DNA of 64,000 nt from Cadophora sp. MPI-SDFR-AT-0126. Its lineage: Eukaryota; Ascomycota; Leotiomycetes; Helotiales; Ploettnerulaceae. The stretch covers positions 2,666,001 through 2,730,000 of the forward strand of contig JAGMVK010000007.1 in the NCBI GenBank assembly GCA_020747065.1, read 5' to 3'. Numbering within the stretch: position 1 is the stretch's first letter; every line of letters starts with the position of its first letter. Made by a program: the position numbers and the translations under genes. Shown here piece after piece: positions 11,843 through 22,658 of this stretch. A model generated the notes under the pieces. The model was not told the origin of the DNA. It saw nothing but the letters and a program-made list of their open reading frames with translations, and did not search any database.

Positions 11843-12380
11843 AACGAAGACAACAATGCCTCGCGAAAGTCTAGGTGGCGGGATTGGACCTCAGACAGCC
11901 AATATTCTCCACAAATTGTACATTACACAAAGGAAAATTCTCATGTATGGGATTAGTCACGCTCGACTGTTCAACATCTTATCAAGAGTTAGTGGATATT
12001 AGAGGTTCCACTCTACAACAAACTCATGAATACCAGAAGGCTACCGCTCCGCCAGTGAATATCATCATGCAAATTGTGCATATTTCTGAGAAATTCTTTG
12101 ATTTAGCAAGGATGAAATGCCGATCGGAGCAGGACTTTGTGTTCACGCTATTTCTGACCTCACAGGTAGTCACTACATGGTCGGGTCGATTCTTCATTAT
12201 TTTAGTAAGGCGTCAACAGTGCATATGCACTATGATGGTACAGTAGTATTGATGGAATATTGACAACAAGGTCCGTAAACCTTGTAGGAATATCATGTTT
12301 GAGTCCCACATTCCTGCTCGTGATTCTGACATCTACAGTATCGATGCAACGTCCAGCCGTGGTCTTCGTGACTGCTATCA
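11843..12380. other. intergenic, convergent 3' ends
   Basis: Lies between the 3' ends of the regulator and the MFS gene. No supported gene; frames here are short and without pattern. Confidence 0.5.
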
Positions 12381-14208
12381 TCACAAGGTGTACCTGAAGA
12401 AGGAGGCATTGTCACCCTTATGTCTTTCAGCAAACTTTTGTTCACGGGTCATATCCTCAGGTCGCATGTTGTGCTCAACAGCCCAGCTATCGCGTCGAGC
12501 ATTTTCGGCTTTCAACCAAAACCGAATACCCAGCGACAGGCAAAGCGACATGGAAATCAGCGCAACGAGGATAGCGTGGCCTTGAATGAACCTGTTGATT
12601 GAGTTAGTGAAGGATACATTTGAAAAGTTAAACGGAAGAAAAACGTCAGGTCGAGCTTACCGAGGAGAGTCTTTTGGGAGATAGATGTAAGAAGCAAGGA
12701 TACCACCGAGATTTCCACTGCCAACGTGCATAGCAATGCCAACTCCTCGTTTCAAACTCCCACCAATATTGTTACTGTCCCAGGCAACCCCAAGAGGCAC
12801 GCACGCAAAGATCCCAGAGCACGCGAAAAACGTTCCGGTGTACTGAACAGCAGGTCTGTGGGACGAGATCAACATGATCCAGCCCATAAGAGCAACGCCC
12901 GAGAAAGCGGCCTGGAATAATCCACGCTGCTTTTTCTTGTCTGCGAAATAACCGGCGCTGATAGTGACGAGACAGCCAACCACATAAGGAGGTGCAGACA
13001 TGAGCTGGGCTCGGGTATTCGAATAACCCATGTTTCGGATAATCGTTGGTAGGAAGAAAGAGAATGAGTAGACTGGCGTGAAGATACCGATGGTACACAA
13101 ACAGTGAGCCCAGATTTTCCAGTCCTTGAGCGCATCCCAAACGTATCGCATGTCAAAATCATCTGCTAGTTCATCGGCATCGTGAGCAATCCGTCGACGG
13201 ATCTCCACTTTGTCTTCTTCAGTTACGAATTTCGCTCTATTCTGATTTTAGTCTGTAGCCTTTGTGTGCTTGACGTTGAAAGTTTTCAACTTACTTCTCT
13301 GGGCTATCAACAATGACAAAGTAGGCAATGACGCCCACGACTATAGTGAGGAGTCCTTCGATGATAAAGATCCATGACCATCCAGCTTTACCTCCAAGTC
13401 CCGCCATCTTTCCAATGGCTGCTGCAAGCAGTCCTCCAAAGGCACCTGCGGCAGTTGCAGCCGAGAAAAAGAACGCGATGCGGAAGCCCGTTTCGTGGCG
13501 AGGATACCAAAGGGTAATATCTTAATTCGTCTTTGGATCAGCATAATGTTTCGGGGAACATTGCTTGAGGTATAATAGACCCGCTTGGGGGAGTTAGACA
13601 AAACTCACAATATGCGACGCCAGGAAACAATCCTCCTTCCGCCAGACCAAGCAGTACTCGACAGGCAATCAAGCCCGAAAAGTTATGAACGAAACCCATC
13701 CCGATGACAATGGCAGACCAAACAACCATGATGAAGGATAGCCAGATGCTGGGAGTCAAGCGCTTCATCATCATGTTGGATGGAATCTCGGCAAGGATGT
13801 AGGTTGGGAAAAACACTGCAAGTGCGGTATTGAACTGCAGGCTTTTAGGATCCATTCCCAGATTCGGTATGAGTCCAAAAAGACGTGCATTTCCGATGTT
13901 TGTACGATCGAGGAAGCTCAGCCTGTTCAAATCATGAGTGTCAACCAGTCAATCATAGAACCGATGTCAACAAGCGAGACGGGCCAGCTCGTCGACGAAA
14001 TGTGCACGACCTACAGGTAGAGAAGAGCAAAGAATGGCAAGAGACGGAAGTCCAGCTTGCGTAAGAGCCGTCTCGTGGCGGCAGCATCATACTGTGGTGG
14101 TCCAAGTTCACCGAACCCGATGGGATCGATCACGCTTTCGCAATGCACAGCCGGCGGCTCGCCAGGCTTCAAAGACCCTCTCCCACTCTCGCTGTTTGGA
14201 GTATCCAT
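12381..14208 (-). CDS. MFS permease, anion:cation symporter (Dal5/ACS) type, 506 aa, 5 exons
   Basis: Exons 14208-14015, 13922-13609, 13520-13295, 13236-12661 and 12591-12381. All junctions restore known blocks, for example FFALLYL|LSFLDRTNIGNA and GVAY|YITLWYPRHETG. The protein has a hydrophilic N-terminus of about 50 residues, then TM1 and the ACS signature around LSFLDRTNIGNARLFGL, and the family pattern of 12 membrane segments with a central loop (VEIRRRIAHDADELADDF). Plasma-membrane uptake of organic anions (allantoate, nicotinate, small acids in known members). The position between regulator and beta-oxidation genes suggests it imports the acid the cluster degrades (inference). A CGGACCG palindrome lies 239 bp upstream of the start. 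Confidence 0.92.
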
Positions 14209-14941
14209 AGTAAGAGTTTTCAATGACAAGTAAACAAGTGTATATAATGCAATCGGTGATTTAGGGGAAGCTGGACCTTCGAGCAGAGAGCAGACAGGGT
14301 TCATATAAATGACCTGGAATTAGAAGAGGCTTCCAGCCTCGGTACTCATCACAATCCTTCAAAGAATAGAGATAGTGGCATTATGAGTGTACCCGAAGGC
14401 TAGATTTCCAATCCAACAAACTTCACAGATATCAGAACAGCCTGGGCGGACCGCGTGGGGTAAGCCACGCGCTCCAGACCTGGAGAAAATATGCGGGGTG
14501 TAGGCTTGGCCAAACTTGTAATAGGGCAGGCATGCTTCCATGTTTCTCCGACCCGGCTCAGAGTGAGGGTAAATAGATACCGTGCCCATATTTTTCTGCA
14601 GCCACATTTCAATACCAAGACATTTAAGCTTTCCATTCCTCGGCGCTCGCTGCCCTCGGTACAGAAGTCCGGAAATTCGTCTCCTACGCTTTGCACTCTG
14701 AGAAACTTCATTTGGGACAGGAAGTATGTAACATGAGTTGTAATTTACATGTGATGCAATTGTTTGTTCGTGGAGTCTTGCCCTTTTCTGGAGGATTGGA
14801 AGAGGGGGAAGTAAAGTCGGCGACACTATGTTGTGCGCCGGCGAACATGAGTATGATCACAATAACTTAATATCTCGGATTCAAATCACATATTAATCAA
14901 TGAACCTTTCCAAATCAAATATAGGCTTGTCATCGTGTCTG
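14209..14941. other. intergenic; MFS promoter and 3' side of enoyl-CoA hydratase gene
   Basis: No supported gene. Contains the CGGNCCG motif listed separately. Two overlapping minus-strand frames (14359-14826) have no family pattern. Confidence 0.5.
14447..14453. promoter_or_regulatory. CGGACCG palindrome (possible zinc-cluster site)
   Basis: CGG-N1-CCG inverted triplets upstream of the MFS permease. Zn2Cys6 proteins bind paired CGG triplets; the same core occurs in the promoter of the thiolase. A 6-fixed-base motif is expected by chance every few kb. Confidence 0.25.
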
Positions 14942-15817
14942 TCATATTTTACTTTTCGATTTTCTCTTCTCATACTGCTCCGCCTGGAACTTTGAAACAG
15001 CATCTCGAAATTCCGAGAAGCCATATCTCTCTTTGTGTATCAAAAGGCACTCCCTATCGTTCGCATCCAACAGGTCTTTTCGCACGGGAGCCTTCATCAG
15101 CTCCTTCGTGGCTCGCAGCGACCCGGGAGGAGAGTCTGCAACTCCTTGTGCGATTTGCATGACTTGAAGGAGAAAGTCTTCCTTCGGCAAGACTTTGCTC
15201 ACCAACCCAACATCATGTGCGACCTGTGCCATGATTCGATCTCCCGCAAGGAACAAAGACGCAGCTCTCTGGTGGCCCATGATCCTCGGGAACGAGACAC
15301 TGGATGCTCCTTCGGCAGCCATCCCCCACTTCACAAATGGCGTGAAGAAGTATGCATCAGGCACTGCGTACACGAGATCGAAGAGCGCGAGACTGCTGGT
15401 GCCATACCCAGCAGCGGGGCCGTTCACTGCTCCTATCAATATCTTCTTCGATAGGATAAATGACTTGGTCAATTCGTGGAAGTCGGAGCCGATGTCGAAA
15501 GACATCCCTTCGCCATCTAGCTCTAACAGCTCCATTCCAGTGCAGAAGAACCTGCCTTCCCCTGTGACGACTACCACGAGAATACTCGGTTGGCGTTCAA
15601 TCCAGTGCATGGCCGTGACGGCATCCCTGAGGAGCTGGGGATGTAGCGAGTTGCCTGATGAAGGACGGTTGTACTTGAATAGAGCTGTGCGACCTTGGTG
15701 ACAGATCTCCAGCTTTACGAATTGGAGTGGAGGTGGATCCATGATGGCCTCTACTGTAGAAATTTCCGAAGTCGAGCAAAGGGCAATATGTTCAGCTTGC
15801 TGCCGTACTCTGCTCAT
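14942..15817 (-). CDS. enoyl-CoA hydratase/isomerase family protein, probably peroxisomal, 291 aa
   Basis: Single exon. ATG 15817 gives 291 aa; an in-frame ATG at 15742 (MDPPPLQFVKLEI) gives 266 aa and is the more usual start for the family. Crotonase-fold blocks are visible: ILVVVVTGEGRFFCTGMELLEL, the oxyanion-hole loop AVNGPAAGYG and the FVKWGMAAEGASSVSFPRIMG region. The protein ends in SKI, an accepted variant of the PTS1 signal, so peroxisomal import is likely. Family members hydrate trans-2-enoyl-CoA or shift delta3 to delta2 double bonds (Eci1/PECI type); the length and C-terminus fit the latter as well. It is divergent from the thiolase at 16456, which suggests paired expression of consecutive beta-oxidation steps. 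Confidence 0.9.
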   Translation of the reverse strand: MSRVRQQAEHIALCSTSEISTVEAIMDPPPLQFVKLEICHQGRTALFKYNRPSSGNSLHPQLLRDAVTAMHWIERQPSILVVVVTGEGRFFCTGMELLELDGEGMSFDIGSDFHELTKSFILSKKILIGAVNGPAAGYGTSSLALFDLVYAVPDAYFFTPFVKWGMAAEGASSVSFPRIMGHQRAASLFLAGDRIMAQVAHDVGLVSKVLPKEDFLLQVMQIAQGVADSPPGSLRATKELMKAPVRKDLLDANDRECLLIHKERYGFSEFRDAVSKFQAEQYEKRKSKSKI

Positions 15818-16350
15818 CTGCTTGCGGAGAGCAATTAATATACGTTTCGGTCCCTTCGATAATTGCCCCGCTTATGATGGATGCGGAACGTTATTGATGA
15901 TCGCCAAGATATGATATGATCAGATATCGCAGGAGAAGATTCGCATGAACACACAGGGCGATGGCAGGTATGGAGAGCAGGGGATTGTAATGAATCGAGA
16001 TCGTGATGAACCGATAGCAGGTGAAGATACAGGCCTCTCTATCTTAATCCACATTTTTATGTCAACACACGCTAGCTTCATGAGGTAACTTCAGCTGCAT
16101 TTCACAGGGACTTTTGGGATACCCTAGCAATACTCGGTCGGTTTGAACCTGCCCCACTTAACCCCACCTTAAGCCACAATGCTGGACCGTCTTTCTCCAC
16201 ACGGTCCGTTCTTCGCGGTGTAAGGTGCCGTGTTGTCTGCGGACCCTCGGGACTTGGACATAGACCATGCAGGAAATTGTATTGAGCCATGCTCAGTAGT
16301 GAGATGCTATAGCACTTTCGATCGAGATTCGGGATGGGTACGGTAGCTGC
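15818..16350. promoter_or_regulatory. divergent promoter, enoyl-CoA hydratase / thiolase
   Basis: Shared upstream region of two oppositely oriented CoA-metabolism genes. No gene seen. Holds the inverted repeat at 16184-16207 (listed separately) and a CGGTCGG at about 16136. Confidence 0.5.
16184..16207. promoter_or_regulatory. inverted repeat GGACCGT-N10-ACGGTCC with CGGTCCG core
   Basis: Seven-base perfect arms separated by ten bases; the right arm continues into CGGTCCG (16202-16208), the same CGGNCCG core as at 14447. Candidate binding site of a zinc-cluster regulator between two divergent enzyme genes. Function is inferred only from position and symmetry. Confidence 0.35.
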
Positions 16351-16455
16351 ATGCTTGCGTTCGTGAAATACTGTTGTGAAGGGTTCATCTCAAGCACTGT
16401 CAGCTCTACCTTACTCGCACGGATAGCCCTTACCAGAAGGAAAGATCGTGAAACA

Positions 16456-17772
16456 ATGTCGAACATGGCAAAGCAATTCCCGCCAAAGGCCAAATGCGAG
16501 ATTCACGATGTTTATATTCTGAGCGCCTCACGAACACCGACCACAAAGGTAATATAATACCAACTCGTCTATTTATGTATGGTAGCTTTTTCTAATTAGA
16601 ACTAGTTCGGTGGCTCTTTTCTCTCGATTCCTGCGCCCAAGCTTGGAGCAATCGCTATCAAGTCAGCATTAGAGAAGTCAAAAGTGCCCGCAGAACGCAT
16701 CAGCGATGTATACATGGGCAACGTTCTTTCCGGCGGTGTAGGACAATCTCCAGCCAAGCAAGCATCATTGCTAGCAGGATTACCATCAAGCACAGAGGCC
16801 GTCACTGTCAACAAAGTCTGTGCTTCGGGATTGAAAGCGGTCGTTCTAGCTTCTCAGAACATCAAACTCGGTCTCGCAGAAGCCCAGATAGCCGGCGGAA
16901 TGGAGAATATGAGCCGCGTACCATACTATGCTTCCCGGGGTAGTGGCATGCCATCTTTCGGGCATGTCCAACTTGAAGATGGTATACTCCGCGATGGACT
17001 GTTCGATGCCTATAGCCCACTCCTCATGGGGCAATGTGCAGAGGGCACAGCGGAAAAGCACAAGATCACCCGTACTGAGCAGGATGCCTATGCTCGCCAG
17101 TCCTACGAACGAGCCCGCCATGCTTGGAATACAGGAAAGTTTCAGGATGAGGTCACTGCAGTGATAGTGGATGGACCTAAAGGCAACAAGAAGGTTGTCA
17201 GTGTCGACGAAGGCTTCCTCGATGCCAACCTAGCCAGACTGCCAGATCTGAAACCAGCTTTTGCTCCCAATGGGACCATCACCGCTGGTAGCTCCTCTAC
17301 GATTAACGATGGCGCAAGCGCACTCGTTCTGTGCAATTCGAACATCGTTCGACGGTATTGCCGTGACTCTAGAGTCCTCAGTCGCATTTGTGGCTACGCA
17401 GATGCAGGTGTTGATCCTGTCGACTTCGCTGTTGCTCCTGCATCGGCGGTTAAACTTGCATTGCAAAGAGCATCGATTGGGAAAGATGATGTGGCGATCT
17501 GGGAATTTAATGAAGCCTTTGCGGTGGTGATCAAAGCAAACGAGAAGATTCTTGGTCTGGAGAATGCTCGTGTGAATTCCTTGGGCGGGGCTATCTCCTT
17601 GGGACACGCTCTGGGAAATTCTGGCTCGAGAATTCTTGTCACTTTAGTGCATCAGCTAATGCCTGGAGAGTACGGTGTTGCGGCAGTGTGTAATGGAGGA
17701 GGGGGTGCGACGGCGGTGGTTGTACAAAGAGTGGATCATGTCGGCGACGCACATTATAGAGCTTCATTGTAG
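16456..17772 (+). CDS. acetyl-CoA acetyltransferase-type thiolase, 419 aa, 2 exons
   Basis: Exons 16456-16548 and 16606-17772. Thiolase I/II fold: start of the core at [10 protein letters not shown], nucleophile Cys103 in [31 protein letters not shown], and the final [13 protein letters not shown]. The usual GGAIALGHPLGASG block reads [14 protein letters not shown], so the catalytic His is kept but Pro and Ala next to it are changed. Acts on acetoacetyl-CoA or short 3-oxoacyl-CoA. An in-frame ATG at 16351 would add 35 residues with Arg/Lys and no run of acids, similar to a mitochondrial presequence; from 16456 the enzyme would be cytosolic, and no PTS1 is visible (ends ASL). Divergent from the enoyl-CoA hydratase gene and convergent with the acyl-CoA synthetase gene. 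Confidence 0.9.
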
Positions 17773-18023
17773 AACGAACAAATCGACTGTTTTTCAACAT
17801 TAGTCTTGTCGAACTAGATTTAAAGAATCCCGCCCACTCTCGTTGTGCTATTTCCTCGAACAGCATGATTGATAAGCTGATTGAAGGTCGATAATCCGAA
17901 GGACTCCCCGTCGTGAATATCGGCTGCTCGTCGGACAATGAACAATCTCTTGGCTCTGCTGCGCTTCGGGAGAGAAACGATTATCTATCGAAAAGAAAGA
18001 GTATATTTCTATGGAAACCCTAT

Positions 18024-19923
18024 TTACAGCATGGCCTTCGTTCCTTGTTCCCACTCCATTTTCTTGAGTTTGCTCCTTTGTATCTTGCCAGTCGTTGTTC
18101 GTGGTATGAAGCTCGCAGGTACAAATTGTATCTTTCGGGGGTATTTGTACGGTGCCGTGTTTATCTTGCAATGCTCCTGAAGTTGCTTTTTCAGAACTTC
18201 GTGATCCATTTTTGAACCGGCTTTCAATACCACAAAAGCCTTGACCACCTCTCCACGCACAGGATCGGGAGAAGAGACAACAGCAGACTCTTCCACCTCA
18301 GGGTGTGCTTGGAGTGCAGACTCCACCTCGAAAGGACCTTGAAGTGTAAGCAACTGCACCAAGATCATCCAGGTCTTGACTCACCAATGCGATATCCAGA
18401 AGAATTGATCTGGTCATCGGCTCTCCCCACGAACCAGAAGTATCCATCTTCGTCTCTCCTAGCTCTATCACCTGTCAGATACCATCTTTGCTGCTGACCA
18501 CCTAGATTCGTCGATAGCAGGTTCCGAGTGATGCGTCCATCATCTGACACGTATCCGTCGAAAAGGCCAAAGAAGGCATCCTTCGCTGGATCTTCTCCTA
18601 GGAGTACAGCCATATTTCCTTCTTCTCCCACCGCAGCCTCGCTTCCGTCGGTATTGATAACGTGGAGCGGGACCCCTGGTGCCGGTTTTCCCATTGAGCC
18701 AGGGCGAATTGGGAATCCCTCGAAGTTGCCGCAAAGCATGATCGCTTCGCTCTGGCCGTATCCATCATGGATTTTGAGTCCTGTCAAATCCAGGAACTGC
18801 TCCATAACATCGCCATTCAATGCCTCTCCCGCCGCTGTGCAATGCGTAAGTGACATTGGCCGATAGCTCTTGAAGTATTCGCGAGATGCTGAGAGCACAA
18901 GATGTCTGTACGCCAAGGGTGCTGCGCACAATGTGGTGATGGGGTAAGAATGGAGTATTCTCAGAAGTCGAGTTGGATCGAACGCGTCCCGATCATCGTA
19001 GACGAAGAGCGTAGCTCCACAGTTCCATGCGCCAAAGAATGACCACGCAGCCTTGGCCCAGCCTTTTGAATGAAGTATAAGCAAGGTCCAAGTCGAAGAG
19101 TATCGAATGTCTCACCTTGCTCCGCCATATTCCAGAAAAGCTTGCCTGGGGTAAGTTGATACCAATGCTTGCCGGTATTCGTAAGTGCTTGATACATTAG
19201 TAGTGCAACTCAGAGTATGGTGAAGGTCACTCATACCCAAGGGAAATGATATCTGGTTGTGCTGCACCATCTTTGGTGGTCCCGAAGTTCCTGATGTGAA
19301 ATATATGAGCGCCGGCACATCCCAGCATTGCTTCAAAGACATGATTGTAGCATTCTCATCTACGCTTTCCAGGCTGGCATACAAGGAGACAGCACCTTCC
19401 CATGGGATGCCCTCAACTTGAATCACCGTTTTGACTAGCGGACACTGACTACGCACACTCAAGAATTTGCCAACGCTGATTCTATCCCCGACAAACACTG
19501 TAGCCCTACTCAATGTGCACCGATACTGAATATCCTTTGCTGTCACCAGAGTAGTTGCTGGGGCAAGAACAATCCCGCTGCGGATGGCAGCTACTGCAAT
19601 CTCCCACCTTTGGTATAATTAGCATCTGAGCAATGTATATTTCATTGCTTAGGGGATACATATACTTACCACGCAGGAAGTCTCGGAGCAACCATGATCA
19701 GCGTGTCTCCTCGCTTGATACCCAATCGCTCAAGCAAGACCGAAATGCGATGTGATTGTCGTGAAAAATATCCATAAGTCATGACACGAGTCGTTGTCTC
19801 ATCCTTTGAAACCCAACGCATCGCTTCCATCTTGCCAGGCTGCTTCGCCCAATAATCAACCACATCGATGGCAAAGTTGAACCTTTCTGGCCGTTCGAGG
19901 ACTTGATGCTTCGAATGTGCCAT
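18024..19923 (-). CDS. acyl-CoA synthetase (ACSM-like, AMP-forming), 562 aa, 5 exons
   Basis: Exons 19923-19670, 19607-19237, 19187-19116, 19062-18385 and 18337-18024. ANL-superfamily motifs in order: phosphate loop [34 protein letters not shown] typical of medium-chain ligases, DGYGQSE (ATP/AMP binding), [19 protein letters not shown], the hinge GYRIGPFEVE and the C-terminal lysine region [15 protein letters not shown]. It makes an acyl-CoA from a free acid, ATP and CoA; ACSM relatives take medium-chain, benzoate- or cinnamate-type acids, and the substrate cannot be read off here. The C-terminus (KAML) is not a clear PTS1. Upstream region is shared with the divergent tannase gene, which fits a pathway where ester cleavage feeds CoA activation. 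Confidence 0.92.
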
Positions 19924-21050
19924 GCTGACAGTTGGCGAGGACACAGGAACTGAATAGTATATTGTAGGAAGTTTTCAGGTTGAGACTTTTGGGTTGAGAT
20001 TTTCTCCAATTTTCAACGAAGTCTGGGCCTGTTAATGAGGTAGTTGAGCGAAGGTTTGCTGAGCAAGAATATCTGAGCTCCATGCATGAGGGTCTCCCCT
20101 TGGGACGGATTCAAAATCCCGGCACCGGTGGGCCGGCTTCTTTAGCTCATAAGTGGAAATAGTCGTAAGTGTCAACAACAACGTGGACAATGGACAGAAT
20201 TTAGCTAGTAAAGAGTGGTGGGAAAAGGCGGAGTATCAGCAGTCGAGGGCTGGACGTATTTGCGTTTCCGTTTTGCGCTACTTAACGCCCTGAGACTGGG
20301 TAGAATTCTGACCCCATTATTAATCATACCTCCAAGAGCTATGTTGCCATTAACGCAAGTCTGGATTTACGCGTGAGCAAGACGAATGAGTGCATGATAT
20401 GAGATGGAGAGATGAACAGAGCAAGGTAAACTGTGAGTATGTGCTAAGCGAGCCGGGAAAAGTGGGCCCGGTATGAGTTGTGGGGACGGGGACGGGCAGT
20501 CAAGTACTTTGAACGGCAATACTGCGGAAATTTCAAGGGTCCTGTAGCGAACACGGTCTCTTGGTGTGCCGAGATATTGGCTCGCCTCTTTGTAATGACC
20601 AGGCTTCTATGGGTAGAATCAGTGTATGAGATAGTCCTTGCCCGGGCTGGTTGCAGAGCTATGATGGACCTTTCCGAATTATCCGTGGTCGGCATCTGAG
20701 CGTGATCAATAGTTTTGATTACCCCACCTTGACAATCCCCACGGGGTAAAGCTTGATTTCATGCATGTTGGTTTGAGTATACCCCGCAGAATACTACGGC
20801 AAGGCACCTAGAGCAGGTAAGTGACATTGTAGGAGGAGGCAAGACATGGAATATCGATGTACATATAAATACACCAATATTCGTGCCTACATGTGTGTGT
20901 TATCTATGCCCAATCTTTCCAGCAACTACCTCCGAAGTCCCTTCTGCTGGTTCTGTACAGACTCAATCTTTTTTGAAGCATGCAAGTTCCCGTCGTATCT
21001 TCGGCCCTTGGTAAGCCCTTCAAATTTATCACTGAGTGGGAAGAACAACG
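19924..21050. promoter_or_regulatory. divergent promoter, acyl-CoA synthetase / tannase
   Basis: No gene seen in 1.1 kb. A GC-rich patch around 20113-20137 carries several CGG/CCG triplets. A TATA-like element lies close to the tannase start (listed separately). Confidence 0.5.
20864..20870 (+). promoter_or_regulatory. TATA-box-like element of the tannase gene
   Basis: TATAAAT 181-187 bp upstream of ATG 21051, in an otherwise mixed-composition promoter. Confidence 0.3.
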
Positions 21051-22658
21051 ATGAAAGCTTGCGAGTATTCCATCAACCTTATTCTGATGCGGATTATTTT
21101 GCTTCTTGCATATACAACATGTTCTGACACAGCATGTAATGTAGTGGCTCGCGCATTAGAATGTACCTCGTCGGCACTCCCAGCGCCTGTTCTACCTGGG
21201 GCCGAAATTCTTGCTTACAATGTTGCCCATGTCAACAATTATAGCGTTCCAGCATCTATCTCACTCGGAGGACGGGGGTCGGCGGTGGAGGGTTTGAACT
21301 TTTGTAACGTTTCCATCACCTACACCCATCCCGGACAACAAGACACGATCAAGACACAAATCTGGCTGCCGGACGTCTGGAACGAGAGGTTTCTGGGCAA
21401 TGGTGGGGGAGGTTGGACCGGTGGTTATTTTGACCCCAGCCTTGCATGGGCCATTTCAGAAGGCTACTCAGCAGGTTCGACCGATGGAGGTCATTCCAGC
21501 TCAACGCCAGCCTCGGAATGGGGTCTGTTGTCACCTGGCAACGTCAACCTCTATAACCTTCAGAATTTGGCATCAGTGAGTCTCAATGATATGGCTTCGC
21601 TGGGGAAGTCCTTGAGCGCTTCTTACTACGGAAAATCTCCCAACTACTCATACTGGAATGGCTGTTCCCAAGGTGGTCGCCAGGGAATGATGATGGCACA
21701 ACGATATCCAGATGTATATCAAGGCATTCTAGCGGTGGCGCCCGCCATCAACTGGAACACGTTCATTCCTTCTATTTACTGGCCACAAGTCATCATGAAC
21801 ACGTTAAAGTTCTACCCTCGAGCTTGTGAGCTGAAGGCCTTCACGGCAGCCGCGGTCCAGGCTTGTGACAATATTGATGGAGTTGTGGATGGAATCATTT
21901 CCCTCCCAACCTTATGTCGATTCGACCCGTTTACCCTCGTTGGTCAAAACTTCTCTTGTGACGGTACCCCAACAACATATTCACACGCCGCTGCTGAGGT
22001 TGTGAACGCCACATGGACTGGCCCAGCAACTGTGGATGGCAAGAGTGTCTGGCCTGGTCTTCCGCGCGACGCATCTCTACTCGCACACTCCAACACGACT
22101 TGTGCTTCAAATGGTACTTGCACTGGACTGCCATTCATAGTCAGTGCAGATTGGATCCAATCTTTTCTCATGAAAAACAGCTCATTTGAATTGACTTCTA
22201 TCACTCCAGAACAATTCCCGGAAATTGTGGACGCTTCAATCGATCAATTTCAATCCATCATCGGTACGGAAAATCCTGACCTCTCCGGATTTCGCGATGC
22301 TGGCGGGAAACTCTTGACTTTCCATGGAATTGCTGATGAATACATCCCTTACCAAGGCACTGCATGGTACCACGACCGAGTGAAAGCTGTTGACGCTGGG
22401 GTCGACAATTACTTCCGCCATTTTGAAGCCCCGGGTTTTGCTCACTGTTCCGGAGGAGAGGGTGCATATCCCAGCGGTGCCCTACAAAGTTTGGTAGATT
22501 GGGTGGAGAAAGACAGACCCCCCAATATATTAGAGGCTAAGACACAACAAGCACGAACAGATGGAAAAATCTGGGAAAGGGATCTTTGTCTTTACCCGTC
22601 AATTTCGGTCTACCAAGGTGGAGATCCGTCAATTGCAAGCTCGTATGCTTGTGTCTGA
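21051..22658 (+). CDS. secreted tannase / feruloyl esterase family protein, 535 aa
   Basis: Single exon; ATG 21051 is the first in frame and is followed by a hydrophobic signal-peptide-like stretch (LILMRIILLLAYTTC). The tannase-family CS-D-HC arrangement is complete: Cys205-Ser206 in NGCSQGGRQG, Asp429 in GIADEYIPYQGT and His465-Cys466 in GFAHCSGG, where the two Cys form the disulphide that ties Ser and His together. A calcium-type loop DNIDGVVDGII and several N-glycosylation sites (NYS, NVS, NAT, NSS) are present. Secreted serine esterase that frees phenolic acids from gallate or hydroxycinnamate esters; tannase versus FaeB-like feruloyl esterase cannot be told from sequence alone. Divergent from the acyl-CoA synthetase gene; would be the extracellular first step of the cluster. 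Confidence 0.95.
   Translation: MKACEYSINLILMRIILLLAYTTCSDTACNVVARALECTSSALPAPVLPGAEILAYNVAHVNNYSVPASISLGGRGSAVEGLNFCNVSITYTHPGQQDTIKTQIWLPDVWNERFLGNGGGGWTGGYFDPSLAWAISEGYSAGSTDGGHSSSTPASEWGLLSPGNVNLYNLQNLASVSLNDMASLGKSLSASYYGKSPNYSYWNGCSQGGRQGMMMAQRYPDVYQGILAVAPAINWNTFIPSIYWPQVIMNTLKFYPRACELKAFTAAAVQACDNIDGVVDGIISLPTLCRFDPFTLVGQNFSCDGTPTTYSHAAAEVVNATWTGPATVDGKSVWPGLPRDASLLAHSNTTCASNGTCTGLPFIVSADWIQSFLMKNSSFELTSITPEQFPEIVDASIDQFQSIIGTENPDLSGFRDAGGKLLTFHGIADEYIPYQGTAWYHDRVKAVDAGVDNYFRHFEAPGFAHCSGGEGAYPSGALQSLVDWVEKDRPPNILEAKTQQARTDGKIWERDLCLYPSISVYQGGDPSIASSYACV

Noticed and set aside
12258..12320. tRNA-like stretch (gtttgagtcccac near a possible T-arm)
   Set aside because: No acceptor-stem pairing or A-box at the right distance could be found by eye.
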